A program made the position numbers and the translations under genes. Source: Nocardia puris (GTDB lineage: Bacteria; Actinomycetota; Actinomycetes; Mycobacteriales; Mycobacteriaceae). From it: 64,000 nucleotides of DNA. Where the stretch lies: contig NZ_QNRE01000015.1 of the NCBI RefSeq assembly GCF_003315035.1, forward strand, positions 124,001 through 188,000. The letters run 5' to 3'. Shown piece by piece: positions 32,536 to 41,583 of the stretch (its first letter is position 1; each line of letters opens with the position of its first letter). The notes below the pieces were generated by a model, which did not search any database, had not been told where the DNA came from, and was given only the letters and a program-made list of their open reading frames with translations.

Positions 32536-34433
32536 GCCCAGACCTCTCTGCCGTCGCCGTCGCCGCCGTTGTCGGTGGGCTTGGTCAGCGTCACCGTCGC
32601 CGCGGTGCCGCCGGATCCGCCGAAGCGGGCCAGCGATGCCGCGATGGCCTCGGCGTGCGGGCTCTCGGTCCACCATCGTTTGCGCACCAGCAGCGGCTTG
32701 TGACCCGGAAGACGAATCAGCGCACGGTCTTTCGGCAGGGCGGCCAGGTCGGACACGGTCAGGATCGGCTCCGCGCGCCAGGTGAGGGTCTTCTGCGTGC
32801 CACCGGGTCCGCGGCTGCGGGACCGGTCTGCCACGTCGTGATCGCCGACGAACCGCGACCACTGCTCCAGGTAGTCGAGCACGGCGATACCGCCGCCGTA
32901 AATCTCCACCGACTGGGCGCGCATGGTCCTCAATCCGTTGACGCCCCACAGGTCTTCGCCCTGCTCGAGGACCTGAAGGATCGTGATGATCGCGATCCCG
33001 CAACCACCCGCATACGTGTAGTAGGAAGGCAATTCGCCGATCTGCGCGCAATTGGCCGCTTCGTCGAGCACCGCCGTGAGCGGAATCCGCAGCCGCCCAT
33101 CAGGGCGGGCCCGCGCGATCTCCAGCGCGGCCTCGAGGATCTGCCCCACGAGCGCCGCGGTCAGCGGTGTCGCGCTGTCGGCGCCCTTCATCGACAACGC
33201 GTAGAGCGTGTCACCGCGAGACTGCACGAAATCGGCCGGTGTGAACTCCGGGAGATCGTGCACGATCTCGTCGTCGAACTCGTTGTCGACCACGATTCCC
33301 GCGCGACCGGTGCCGAGGTTCTCGGCTTCGTGGGCCCGCAGCAGCCGCCGCCGCGGCGGGGTGACCAATCTGGCGTACCCGGAGTCGGTGAGCGCGTTCA
33401 GGAACCGGCGTGCCATGTCGTACAAGCCATCGCGCTGACGCGCGTACAGCGCTTGCGATTCCAGGATCCGCTCGCCGGCACGGTCGTGCCCGGCATGACG
33501 CAGAATCAGCGCTGGTGTCTGATCCTGGTCTCGCCCAAGCCATTCCGCGACATGCAGCAGATCTCCCCGCCCCACCGCGGCCGCCAACATATATAGTGCC
33601 AACAGTTCCTGCGCGCCTCCGTCGAAATAGGAGTCCACTCGGGCGTTCGCGGCCTCTGCGGCGCTCCCTGTGGAGGCGGAGACGAAGAACGAGGCGAGTT
33701 TGCGTGCGGAGGGCAAATCTTTGACCTGACCGAGAAGATTCACCCAGAACGTCACTTGCGGTGTGCCCGTGACACCTTGCAGATCGCACAGCCACACCCG
33801 GCCGCGGCGCTCCCGCTCGCCGAGGGTGTGGCGGTAGAGGTCCGGTTTGTTGCTGGTGGCCAAGCACGCACCCCACGCCTCCAGCGTGAACGGCACCGCC
33901 CACGCCATGGTTTTCCCGGTTCGGGTGCCCGCGCAGATCGTGGCGCCCAATTCCGCGGGCAGGTACAGCCCCACTCCGCCGGAGACGGTTTCCCCCAGGT
34001 AAGGTCCCGGATTCGCGCGCACGTCGGGGGGCGCGGCAGCCAGGAGCCGTTCGGCGGCGGCCAGGTTGTCGGCCTCGCGGGCGAGGCTGATCGTGGCCGG
34101 GCGCGCCATCGTGCGTGCGGCAGCGTCGATTTCGCTGCGACGGCCTGCCGAGAGCCACCAGCGTCGCCCGGCTCCGAGTGCGCCGATGCTCATCACCAGC
34201 GCGAGAACGCTGGATTGCCACGGCCATGCCCGCTCTCCGGCGGCGACCTCGACCAGTCCGGTGAGGGGGCTCGCCACGGTGGGCCGTCCGGCCAGCCAGC
34301 CGCCGAGAATCAGCGCCACCCAGCCCACGGCCAGTACGATCACCAGTGCGCCGGTCAGCAGCAGCACCGTTGTCTCTTCGGTGTGTCCGCCGCGGTCGCG
34401 GCGGCGGGTTTCGCGTCCGAACATCGCTGTCAT
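32529..34433 (-). CDS. VirD4/TraG-type IV coupling protein
   Basis: This 634-aa membrane ATPase links the relaxosome to the transfer channel. Two N-terminal transmembrane helices (about residues 22-47 and 72-92) are followed by a cytosolic RecA-like domain with Walker A GTRTGKT at about 169-175. The Walker B region TAVLDEAAN lies in the distal half, followed by the arginine/sensor region. Length and topology fit the TraG/VirD4 family of actinobacterial elements. It is the clearest mark that the region encodes single-stranded-DNA-type conjugation rather than the FtsK-like TraB system of Streptomyces. ATG 34433 is used. Confidence 0.92.
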   Translation of the reverse strand: MTAMFGRETRRRDRGGHTEETTVLLLTGALVIVLAVGWVALILGGWLAGRPTVASPLTGLVEVAAGERAWPWQSSVLALVMSIGALGAGRRWWLSAGRRSEIDAAARTMARPATISLAREADNLAAAERLLAAAPPDVRANPGPYLGETVSGGVGLYLPAELGATICAGTRTGKTMAWAVPFTLEAWGACLATSNKPDLYRHTLGERERRGRVWLCDLQGVTGTPQVTFWVNLLGQVKDLPSARKLASFFVSASTGSAAEAANARVDSYFDGGAQELLALYMLAAAVGRGDLLHVAEWLGRDQDQTPALILRHAGHDRAGERILESQALYARQRDGLYDMARRFLNALTDSGYARLVTPPRRRLLRAHEAENLGTGRAGIVVDNEFDDEIVHDLPEFTPADFVQSRGDTLYALSMKGADSATPLTAALVGQILEAALEIARARPDGRLRIPLTAVLDEAANCAQIGELPSYYTYAGGCGIAIITILQVLEQGEDLWGVNGLRTMRAQSVEIYGGGIAVLDYLEQWSRFVGDHDVADRSRSRGPGGTQKTLTWRAEPILTVSDLAALPKDRALIRLPGHKPLLVRKRWWTESPHAEAIAASLARFGGSGGTAATVTLTKPTDNGGDGDGREVWAW

Positions 34434-34469
34434 CCAGTTCTTGTGTCGAAAGGCAGTGAGGACAGGTGG

Positions 34470-35552
34470 TTACAGCTCGGCCCCGAAGCCGGACCCGGGA
34501 ATCTCGACCTCGGGGGGCTCGGGGTCGACAGCGGTGTCGAGCGTGGATGTGCTCGCCGGCAGGGCGGCCTCGATCGCGGCGGCCGTCGACGGCGGGGGTG
34601 GTGGTGGATCCGTGCGCGCCGCGACCGTGCTCGCCCCGGGGTGTGGTGGCGAGGCGGTAGGGGTGAGTTGCTCGGACAGCGCCGACCACGGCACCTCTGC
34701 CAGCCCGGCGCGGCGCGCCAGATCCACCTCAGCTGGCGTGGCCCCGGCTGCGTAAGCGTGGTGAGCTGCCGCACGCAGGTCGGTGTTCAGCAGCTCGAGC
34801 GTCTCGACGTGCGCGCGGACCGTGGCGGGCTCCACACCCAGGTGGTCGGGACGGCGCGGGTCGGGGACGAGTTGCCGGGACTGTCGTGTGTGCGCGGCAG
34901 CCAGGTCGCGCAGTTCCCGCAAGGCCGACAGCCGCCTGGCCTGCGATGCGCTGGCGAGTTCGGCCTGGACCGGCGCACTGCGCTCGGGGTCGGCCATCGC
35001 CCCAGGCTCGGACGCAGCCGCCGGGTGTTCGGTGGTGAGGATGTCGTCGATCCGGTCCACGATCTGGTCGATGCGACCCGGCGGCGCTAGGGCGGCGGGG
35101 TCGGGCCCGAACAGCCGGTCCAGCACAGAGCCGCGAACGTCCGGACCGCTGTCGGCTTCGGTCGCGACGGTCGGTGGCGGGCGCCAGCGGGCTGCGTCCA
35201 AGCTGGCGTCGTCGGTGGGTGTGGGCCGCAGTCCGGTCAGTTCGCCGGTGACGTGGAGGCTGTGCCGGATCGATTCGGCGGCGTCAGGGTCGCCGTTGAG
35301 CGCGTCGAGGACCGTCTCCGCCAGATGCGCGTGTCCACGCCACAGGTTGAGCGCGGCGATCAGTTCGCGCCACTGCGGGTTTCGGTCGTAGGTGTCCGCC
35401 AGTTGCCGCGCTTGGGCGGCGAATGTGTCGGCGTGTTGCGGGCTTTCGGCGTACCGGGCCAGTTCGTGCAGGGAGAGGTACTGCCGCAATGCCGCGGTGA
35501 CCTCGTCGCGTGAGGCTGCTCGCATCGTTGTGGACGCCGATGGTGTGCTCAC
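34470..35552 (-). CDS. Hypothetical array-linked protein with C-terminal Ala motif
   Basis: This 360-aa largely helical cytosolic protein has an N-terminal TPR-like region (LRQYLSLHELARY, NLWRGHAHLAETVLDALNGD), a central coiled-coil-like part and an AAGATPAEVDLARRAG step reminiscent of the family's GVP segment. A C-terminal STAAAIEAALP lies at about residues 322-332 before a Pro-rich acidic tail. GTG 35552 follows GGAGG by eight bases. The ribosome site lies in the conserved RNA structure at 35553-35665. Function is unknown. Confidence 0.65.
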   Translation of the reverse strand: MSTPSASTTMRAASRDEVTAALRQYLSLHELARYAESPQHADTFAAQARQLADTYDRNPQWRELIAALNLWRGHAHLAETVLDALNGDPDAAESIRHSLHVTGELTGLRPTPTDDASLDAARWRPPPTVATEADSGPDVRGSVLDRLFGPDPAALAPPGRIDQIVDRIDDILTTEHPAAASEPGAMADPERSAPVQAELASASQARRLSALRELRDLAAAHTRQSRQLVPDPRRPDHLGVEPATVRAHVETLELLNTDLRAAAHHAYAAGATPAEVDLARRAGLAEVPWSALSEQLTPTASPPHPGASTVAARTDPPPPPPSTAAAIEAALPASTSTLDTAVDPEPPEVEIPGSGFGAEL

Positions 35553-35665
35553 GGGATAGACCTCCGTCGTTTCTAACGAAGTCCGGCCCGCGTGGATGCG
35601 GGGCGGATGGAGGTCCCTGATGCCGGAACGGTGGTCGGCCCGGCCCCTTACCCGAAGCCGATGAC
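35553..35665 (-). promoter_or_regulatory. Conserved structured 5' leader, copy 1
   Basis: On the minus strand the leader reads CATCGG, CGGGTAAGG, AGGGACCTCC, a GC hairpin (35586-35604, CCCGC/GCGGG stem) and ACGACGGAGGTC just before the GTG at 35552. GACCTCC (35609-35615) can pair with GGAGGTC (35559-35565), hiding the Shine-Dalgarno sequence. Block order and spacing equal copy 2 at 29459-29564, while the hairpin sequence differs but still pairs, which is covariation. The regulatory ligand or protein, if any, is unknown. Confidence 0.55.
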
Positions 35666-35765
35666 GAGGACGATCACCGCGATACGTACAGTTGAACGTG
35701 GGGAATCTGTTGCGCCACTGGCCTTCCTGCGCACGATGACGTGCGGGTGTGGCCGAGGGTTCGTG

Positions 35766-36734
35766 TCAGGGGCTCATCCCGTGCTCCTGACGTGATGGGG
35801 GCTCGACTCCTGGTGGTGGCGTGGGTTCTTCGCCCACAGTGGCCAGTGCGGTATCGGGGCTCAGCGCGGCCGCGATCGCGGTCCCGGCATCCGTGCCGGG
35901 CGAGTCGGGGTCGGCGGTCTGTCCGGTGGCGGCGGCGACGAATTCGTTTTGGAAGGTCATCCGCGCGGCCCGCATCCACTCCGCCAGACTCGGCGGCGCC
36001 GCATCGGTGGTGCGCGCGGCACCATCGCCGGGGTCGATGTAGGGCGGCACGGATTGCTCCCCGGTGGGCATCGTGAAACTGACATACGCACTGGCCAGGC
36101 CGGTTTCGGTCGCGTTCAGCGCCCAGATGGCGTGCTGGCGGCGCACGCCTTCGGCCATGTCACCCCATAGCCGGCGTCCCTCGTCACCGGTGATCTGTAC
36201 TGCGGCCGCGTGGGCGCACACCCGCTGATGTCGCAGCTGTAGCCGATCGATAAACGTTTGAGTCTTCTCGGGCCCGATGTTCAGTAGCCAGCGTCCGGTC
36301 GCCTGCCGGTCCTCGATGGCGGCCGCGATCGCGGTCATCCGGTCGAGGTGGTACAGCTCGACCTGCAGCAGGTCCGCGATCAGTTGCTCACCCTCGGTGG
36401 CGCGTATCAGCCGGTCGGGCACCAGCACCGGGGCAGGCAGTGGCGATCCTGCCAGCAACACCGTCCGGACGATGTCGCGGACCCACGCCGGGTCGACTCC
36501 GCCTTCGATGGCCAGTTGCTCGGCCAGCTCGCGCTGGGTTTGGATCGCGTCGAGCGCGGCCGCGGCCACCTCCTCCGCAGGGACATCGTCGCTTGCTTCC
36601 GCGGCGTATTTGGCTGCGCCCCGTACTCTTTCCTTCCGCTCCAACTGCGCCCAGTGCTCCACCGTTCGCAGTAGCTGGGCCTGCCAGCCGACGACGATCG
36701 TAGGTGGGCGCTCGCCTCCTTCTCGGCCGTTCAC
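35766..36734 (-). CDS. Paralogue-array protein (GVP/ExxxLW family)
   Basis: This 322-aa protein starts at a GTG overlapping the upstream stop (GTGA, 36734). It has family segments WQAQLLRTVEHWAQL, GGVDPAWVRDI, ITGDEGRRLWG and the C-terminal DAGTAIAAALS at about residues 282-292, then a Pro/Glu-rich tail. No signal, membrane helix or catalytic motif is seen. The longer upstream open frame is antisense-type low complexity and overlaps the neighbour. Confidence 0.8.
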   Translation of the reverse strand: MNGREGGERPPTIVVGWQAQLLRTVEHWAQLERKERVRGAAKYAAEASDDVPAEEVAAAALDAIQTQRELAEQLAIEGGVDPAWVRDIVRTVLLAGSPLPAPVLVPDRLIRATEGEQLIADLLQVELYHLDRMTAIAAAIEDRQATGRWLLNIGPEKTQTFIDRLQLRHQRVCAHAAAVQITGDEGRRLWGDMAEGVRRQHAIWALNATETGLASAYVSFTMPTGEQSVPPYIDPGDGAARTTDAAPPSLAEWMRAARMTFQNEFVAAATGQTADPDSPGTDAGTAIAAALSPDTALATVGEEPTPPPGVEPPSRQEHGMSP

Positions 36735-37669
36735 GGTTCGGAACTCCACCGCCCCGGCGTCGGCCGCTCGAACTCCGCGGTGTCCCTCCCGGGCCCCGAG
36801 CTGTGGTGGTCCGGAGTGCTCGCGTCGAGGTCGGCCGCCGGCACCGGGCCACTCGCCGTCGTGAGGGGGGAGGTCAGAGCTTCGGTGTGACCTGGCTCGC
36901 CACCCGCGCGCCGCCACGCGTCGGACGCTTGCTCGATCATCGCCAACACCGCTTCGGATTCGCGGGACGGCCCGGTCAGCTCGTCCGGGGGCGCGGCGAG
37001 GCCGAGAAGTTCCGGATGGCTGTAGGTGGTCCATGCCGCCTGGCGCTCGGCGCGACCCGACATCGACAGCACCTCCACCGTCGCGGCCCAGCCGGTGCCA
37101 TCACGACTCCACAGCGAATCTCGTTCGGCCCCAGTCAATCCCCACTCATCCATCGTTCGGTACACCGACATCCATACCCGCCGCGCATTGGTGACCAGCG
37201 CTTCGCCGATGCGGGAGCCACCTGCGGGGAAGGGGTCGACGCGATGCTCGGCGGCCAGGGCGGCCATCTGGGTCATGACCCAGATATCCCGGGCGATCTC
37301 GTCGACCACCGCGGCGCGTCGCAGCGAGTCCGGCGCTCGCGGTGCCTCCCACACGCGTCGCTTGAGACCGTCGTCTTCGGCTCGGTTCAGGTCGGTGGCA
37401 GGGATGCCCACCGCGCATCCGTGGCGCCGGAGGCGTTCCAGCGTCAGCGTCGCCACGTTGAGCTCGGCCATCCAGTCACCGAACGCGCCGCGGGTGGCGT
37501 CCTCGCGGGTCGGCTCCGGATACCGGTCGACCAGCACGATGCCGACATGGCGTGCGGTGTCGTAGTAGGTGCGCAGCAACCGCACCTTCCAACCCGGCCA
37601 CTCTGTATGACCCGCGTTCATCGCCGCCGCTGTGACGGTCGGTTCCGAGTGATTCATGTTGCTGTGCAT
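36731..37669 (-). CDS. Paralogue-array protein (GVP/ExxxLW family)
   Basis: This 312-aa protein starts at ATG 37669 with GAGAGG upstream. It has the N-terminal family helix WKVRLLRTYYDTARH, a degenerate central step (CAVGIPATDL), LTGAERDSLWSRDGTGW at about residues 198-214 and a Ser/Pro/Asp-rich tail. It is coupled to the next gene by a GTGA overlap. Function is unknown. Confidence 0.78.
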   Translation of the reverse strand: MHSNMNHSEPTVTAAAMNAGHTEWPGWKVRLLRTYYDTARHVGIVLVDRYPEPTREDATRGAFGDWMAELNVATLTLERLRRHGCAVGIPATDLNRAEDDGLKRRVWEAPRAPDSLRRAAVVDEIARDIWVMTQMAALAAEHRVDPFPAGGSRIGEALVTNARRVWMSVYRTMDEWGLTGAERDSLWSRDGTGWAATVEVLSMSGRAERQAAWTTYSHPELLGLAAPPDELTGPSRESEAVLAMIEQASDAWRRAGGEPGHTEALTSPLTTASGPVPAADLDASTPDHHSSGPGRDTAEFERPTPGRWSSEP

Positions 37670-37688
37670 ACGATTTCGCCTCTCGGGT

Positions 37689-38654
37689 TCACAGTTCGGG
37701 CCCCCCGTGCGGTGTGTCGGGGCCAGGTGTTGTCACGGTCGGGTCGATGTCGGGGCCGGTGAGCCACTCTCGCCACTGTCGATCGGGTCCGGGCGCCGCG
37801 AACGCCTGCAGCGCCAGATCGGTCCGCCACGGATCCCCACTCGGATGCTGGCTCGCGGCGAGCAGGGCGGACTCCGCGTCGGCGAGCAGCAGCCGCGGCG
37901 CGTCGGCCCAGCTCCCGGCGCGTCCCGCTTGTTCGGCGCGTAGACCGAACAGCGCCAACGCCCGGTCGGCCGCCTGTTCCACCGAGGCGCGGGCGGCGCT
38001 GGTGTATTCGATCCCCAGATCCAGCTCCGACCGCCCGGTCCGCAGGGCTTCGACGTGGCGGGCCCAGCGGGCGGCACTTCCGTCCCACAGCTGGGTGTGC
38101 TCGATCTCGGTCAGCTCCGCGACCGCGCCGATGCCCTCGGCCAGGCGCCACCGAGCCTGCATGTTGCGCCACATTCGCTCCTCCGCGCCCATCAGCCATT
38201 CGTCCGCTCTGGTCAGATCGGGTTCGGCGGCGTGACGCCCGTCCACCATCAGGGTCAGCAGCGCCGCGCGCTGCATCCCGTAGACCTGTATGGCGATCGC
38301 CTCACGCTGTTGTTCGGCCAGCGGGGCGAGTCTGGACGGATTCATGGCGCGGGCGAGTCGACCGTCTTCCCAGGCGATTCCGGCATGCCCGAGATCGCGC
38401 GCCAGGTCGATCAGCGGCAGGGGCACACCGGCGACGTAGGCGTGTTCTTCCAGCTCGCGCCGCTCCGCTCGCAGGTCGGCGAGCCCGGCATGCCAGCGCA
38501 CCAGCGCGATGTCGGCGTCGGTGTGCGCGGTCAGCGGCACCTCACCCGGTCCTCGGTCGGCCCGCCGTCGGAATTCGGCGGCACGAGTCTGGATCTGTTC
38601 CAGCAGCCGCGCCTGCCAGCGCGTGAGCCGTCCAGCGTCCTCACGCGGGGTCAT
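37689..38654 (-). CDS. Paralogue-array protein (GVP/ExxxLW family)
   Basis: This 321-aa helical protein starts at ATG 38654, 14 bases inside the end of the upstream gene. It has family segments WQARLLEQIQTRAAEF, VAGVPLPLIDLARDLG ... IAW, and LTEIEHTQLWDGSAARW. The C-terminal tail is Asp/Pro-rich. No enzymatic motif is seen. The long start overlap again implies coupled translation. Confidence 0.78.
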   Translation of the reverse strand: MTPREDAGRLTRWQARLLEQIQTRAAEFRRRADRGPGEVPLTAHTDADIALVRWHAGLADLRAERRELEEHAYVAGVPLPLIDLARDLGHAGIAWEDGRLARAMNPSRLAPLAEQQREAIAIQVYGMQRAALLTLMVDGRHAAEPDLTRADEWLMGAEERMWRNMQARWRLAEGIGAVAELTEIEHTQLWDGSAARWARHVEALRTGRSELDLGIEYTSAARASVEQAADRALALFGLRAEQAGRAGSWADAPRLLLADAESALLAASQHPSGDPWRTDLALQAFAAPGPDRQWREWLTGPDIDPTVTTPGPDTPHGGPEL

Positions 38655-39504
38655 AACCGACCACCTCCATCGATACCTCCGGCGGCGCGATGACCTCCGG
38701 TGGCCCGTTCTCGGCCGCCGGGATATCGGCGAACCCGGTGCGGGTGGCCAGCACGGCTTGGCCGACCGAAAGGGCGGTGTCGGGATGCTCTGCCGTGCTG
38801 AGGGTTTCGAGCTGGGTGCGAGTGGCGGCGATGATCTGATCCGGGGTCCGGCGCATCACGCGGGTGAGGTCGGAGTGGGTGACGCCGCTCTCGCTCATGA
38901 CCTGCAGGACCAGGGCGTCGTACTGGTGGTCGCCCTTGGCCACGGGAAGGTACCGGGCACCGAGTTGACTGCCCCGCAGTTCGGCCAGTTCGTTGGTGCG
39001 CATGCTGATGTGCCGGTCCGAGCCAGACCAGATCTGCGTGATCTCCTTGTCGGTCAGGCGCAGGCAGTGTCCGGCCGCACCCAGTACCTGCCATCGGACA
39101 CTCAAGCCGGTGGCCATGTTGCCGCGCAAAGCCGCGCCGTCCGCGCCGGTCATCAGTCCGGTCGACTCGACCACGGCGTGCAGCACCACCAGGTCGTGCA
39201 GGGTGCCCAGCCGGGCGCCGAATCGGCGCAGGTGTGCGTCGCGGTCGGCGTAGTCGTCGCTGTGGTAAACGGGATGGTCTCCCCAATCGCGGCCCCGTTC
39301 GCCCGCCAAGCGTTCGAAATGCACCGCCGCCGCCGGCACGCCCGCGATCAGCGCGGTATCCGAGAGACGATCGATCACGTAACCGAGGCGTACGTCGGCG
39401 CGCGCGTCCATCGCTCCCTCCGCGCGCATCTGCGCCGCCGCGTGGGCAGCGTGATGGATGGCATGCAATAGCTGTTTTTGCAGCGCGGAAGGGTAGTAGA
39501 CCAC
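38641..39504 (-). CDS. Paralogue-array protein (GVP/ExxxLW family)
   Basis: This 287-aa protein starts at GTG 39504 with GGAGGTGA nine bases upstream. It has family segments LQKQLLHAIHHAAH, IAGVPAAAVHF ... GRDW, and LTDKEITQIWSGSDRH. The acidic C-terminus ends MEVVGYDPA. It lies 17 bp after the coiled-coil gene. Function is unknown. Confidence 0.78.
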   Translation of the reverse strand: MVYYPSALQKQLLHAIHHAAHAAAQMRAEGAMDARADVRLGYVIDRLSDTALIAGVPAAAVHFERLAGERGRDWGDHPVYHSDDYADRDAHLRRFGARLGTLHDLVVLHAVVESTGLMTGADGAALRGNMATGLSVRWQVLGAAGHCLRLTDKEITQIWSGSDRHISMRTNELAELRGSQLGARYLPVAKGDHQYDALVLQVMSESGVTHSDLTRVMRRTPDQIIAATRTQLETLSTAEHPDTALSVGQAVLATRTGFADIPAAENGPPEVIAPPEVSMEVVGYDPA

Positions 39505-39521
39505 GGCTGCTCACCTCCACC

Positions 39522-40544
39522 TCATGGTTCGAGCTCTGGTCCGATGGGAATGTCGTGCACGGCAAGGGGTTCCACGTCGATCACCAGCCCGGCCGGCTCC
39601 GATACCGCCTCGGTCGGCTCGGGCTCCGGGGTAGTGAGCGCGGTCAGTCCGGCGTCGACGATCGATCCCGCAGCTCCCGCGCCCGGCCCGATGTCGGGCT
39701 CGTGGTGCGCGGCGGACGTGGCCGTCTCCGCCTGAGTGGCCTGACCGATGAACGACGCCCAGTGGCTCAGATGGCGCAGGACGGTCAGGGCTTCGGCCAG
39801 GCCCCCGACGAACTCGCCCACCGCGGCACCCCGCGTCGCCGCGGCTGCCGACCGTGGGTTGGTCTGGGCGAATCCGGTGTCGCGGTAGGATTTTCCGGTG
39901 TCCTCGGCGAACCGGGCGCGGAACGCTTCGGCGTCGCGCGTCTGTTCCTCGGACAGGTCCGCACTCGCGTCGGCCGCGGCGAACGCCGCCGCGGACCGCT
40001 GCGCCGCGGCCGCTCCGGCCGCCGGATCCTCGCCCGCCTTCGCGCTGAAACCCGCCGCCCGTCTCATCGCCGCTAGACGCAGTTCCTTGATCTCACGCTC
40101 GAGTTCGAACAGCTCCCTGTCCTGGCGGAACCGCTGGCGATCGCGCTTCAGGCGCTGCCGATGGCTGGCGCTGTCGCGGCGATCCTTGCTGCGGGATTCG
40201 GAGTCTTGGCGCGCGCCCCGGTGTTTGATCTCGGCTTGCCGCAGCGACTCGGTGTCCGCTTGTGCTTCGGTGCGGGTACGAATCTCGACCCCGCGCAACT
40301 GGTTCAGATACCGCTCCTCGTCACGCTTCTGCTGTGCGTGGCGGACCCGCTGGAGGTGCTCGAGCTGTGACCGCAGGTCCTTGGCTTCGGCGATCGCCGT
40401 CGCTTGGTCGTGTGCGGCGCGGGATCGGCCGTCGGCGCCGTACGATCGCAGTGCCCCCGCGACCATCTGGGCGCTGTGCAGGGCCTGCGTGAAGCTCTGC
40501 CCGGCAGCCCGTCCGCTTTCGGCTACGGGGTCGTCGCTGGTCAT
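39522..40544 (-). CDS. Highly charged coiled-coil protein
   Basis: This 340-aa protein has a central region (about residues 50-190) that is a nearly uninterrupted Arg/Glu/Gln-rich heptad-like helix (QSQLEH-type repeats, KRDEERYLNQL, LKRDRQRFRQDREL), a strong coiled-coil candidate. An Ala-rich region and an acidic C-terminal part (VDAGLTALTTPEPEP, IPIGPELEP) follow. ATG 40544 overlaps the end of an 85-codon small ORF (ATGA). It may be a structural or scaffold component of the element; no family is recognised. Confidence 0.7.
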   Translation of the reverse strand: MTSDDPVAESGRAAGQSFTQALHSAQMVAGALRSYGADGRSRAAHDQATAIAEAKDLRSQLEHLQRVRHAQQKRDEERYLNQLRGVEIRTRTEAQADTESLRQAEIKHRGARQDSESRSKDRRDSASHRQRLKRDRQRFRQDRELFELEREIKELRLAAMRRAAGFSAKAGEDPAAGAAAAQRSAAAFAAADASADLSEEQTRDAEAFRARFAEDTGKSYRDTGFAQTNPRSAAAATRGAAVGEFVGGLAEALTVLRHLSHWASFIGQATQAETATSAAHHEPDIGPGAGAAGSIVDAGLTALTTPEPEPTEAVSEPAGLVIDVEPLAVHDIPIGPELEP

Positions 40545-40798
40545 GACATCACCTGTGGCCTGGACAGCGGGAACGTGGCGAGCAGTGCGTTCTGCCCTGA
40601 ACACGCCTCCATTGAGGCACGATTTCCGATGAATGTAGCTGCGCAGCAATGAGTTTCGACGTCATGGAGTCCCATGTCGTCGGTGGCCGCCTGCACGCAG
40701 GCCGGTGTGACCGCCACGGACGCCACTGCGCGGGCGGTCCGCCGCGGTGTGCCTCGTGCACCCGGGGCGGGGGTCTGTTCGGTGGCGGGTGTGTTCAT
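40541..40798 (-). CDS. Small ORF coupled to genes on both sides
   Basis: This 85-aa ORF has an ATG that overlaps the upstream TGA (ATGA at 40798) and a TGA that overlaps the downstream ATG. It is Thr/Ala/Arg-rich at the N-terminus and has several Cys (PACVQAA, HCCAATF, EACSGQ). The double overlap argues that it is translated, as a protein or as a relay that keeps ribosomes loaded through the operon. Confidence 0.5.
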   Translation of the reverse strand: MNTPATEQTPAPGARGTPRRTARAVASVAVTPACVQAATDDMGLHDVETHCCAATFIGNRASMEACSGQNALLATFPLSRPQVMS

Positions 40799-41583
40799 GT
40801 CGATCGTCCGGACCGGTCGACGTGCAGGGTGGTCAGGTCGTAGTGGCGCCAGGGCACGGGGGTGGGGTCCAGGCACGCTGCGGCGGCAGGGCTGCCGTGG
40901 GCGTTGGTGTCCAGGTCGAGGACCAGGACCTCGCGCGTCGCGGCGTAGCGCAGGCGGGCGGGCTGGATGCCGCGGCGGCGGGACAGGATCAGTCGCAAGC
41001 GCAGCGCACGCAATCCGGCAGCGGCGCGGGCGCGTCCAGCTATCCGGATCGCGTGGTGGGCGACCAGTTCCGACTGCGCGTCGGCCAATGCGGTCGCCAT
41101 CGCATCCTCGCTGCCGTCGCCTTCGCCACCGACGTCGTGCTCGTCGGGGTCGTGCTCGTCGAGGTCCTCGCCGCGCAGGTGGCGAGGAAGGTGTCCCCGC
41201 GAGATCACGGTGCCGTCTTCGGCACACACCGCGAAACGCCCGAATTGCGCTGCGGCCCAGAGAGTAAGGGCCGGTGCGTGGCGTGCTCGGCGGACGAGTC
41301 GGTCGTAGGTACGGCCTCGCACCAGCTCCGCTTGCCGGATCGCTTCGTAATCGATGCCGTGCTCGACGAGTAACGCGGTGAGGAAACGCTCGTAGCGGGC
41401 GGGGTCCTCATCGAGTGCGTAGCCGCGGGCGATCTCATCGATGCGCGCTGTGCTCGCGTGCTGTTGGAGTTCGCCGGCGTAGTACTGGGCTACCCGCCCC
41501 GGCGAGAGCCGGTAGCGCAGCCGCCTCGCCGCGGCGTCTTCGCCGGTGTGGGAGCGGGTCGCAAGCCGATCGTTGCCGGTCAC
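40795..41583 (-). CDS. Hypothetical protein of the conjugative operon
   Basis: This 262-aa protein starts at GTG 41583, overlapping the preceding stop. It has an N-terminal helical region (LRYRLSPGRVAQYYAGELQQH), a short acidic insert (DLDEHDPDEHDVGGEGDGSE, about residues 138-158) and a basic C-terminal half (LRALRLRLILSRRRG). It lacks the array signature apart from a faint EHGIDYEAI step. No membrane segment or motif is recognised. Confidence 0.6.
   Translation of the reverse strand: MTGNDRLATRSHTGEDAAARRLRYRLSPGRVAQYYAGELQQHASTARIDEIARGYALDEDPARYERFLTALLVEHGIDYEAIRQAELVRGRTYDRLVRRARHAPALTLWAAAQFGRFAVCAEDGTVISRGHLPRHLRGEDLDEHDPDEHDVGGEGDGSEDAMATALADAQSELVAHHAIRIAGRARAAAGLRALRLRLILSRRRGIQPARLRYAATREVLVLDLDTNAHGSPAAAACLDPTPVPWRHYDLTTLHVDRSGRST

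Noticed and set aside
29459..35665. Assignment of the two leaders to a known riboswitch class
   Set aside because: I compared remembered consensus features (c-di-AMP, cobalamin, guanidine, TPP, glycine) and found no match; a covariance search is needed.
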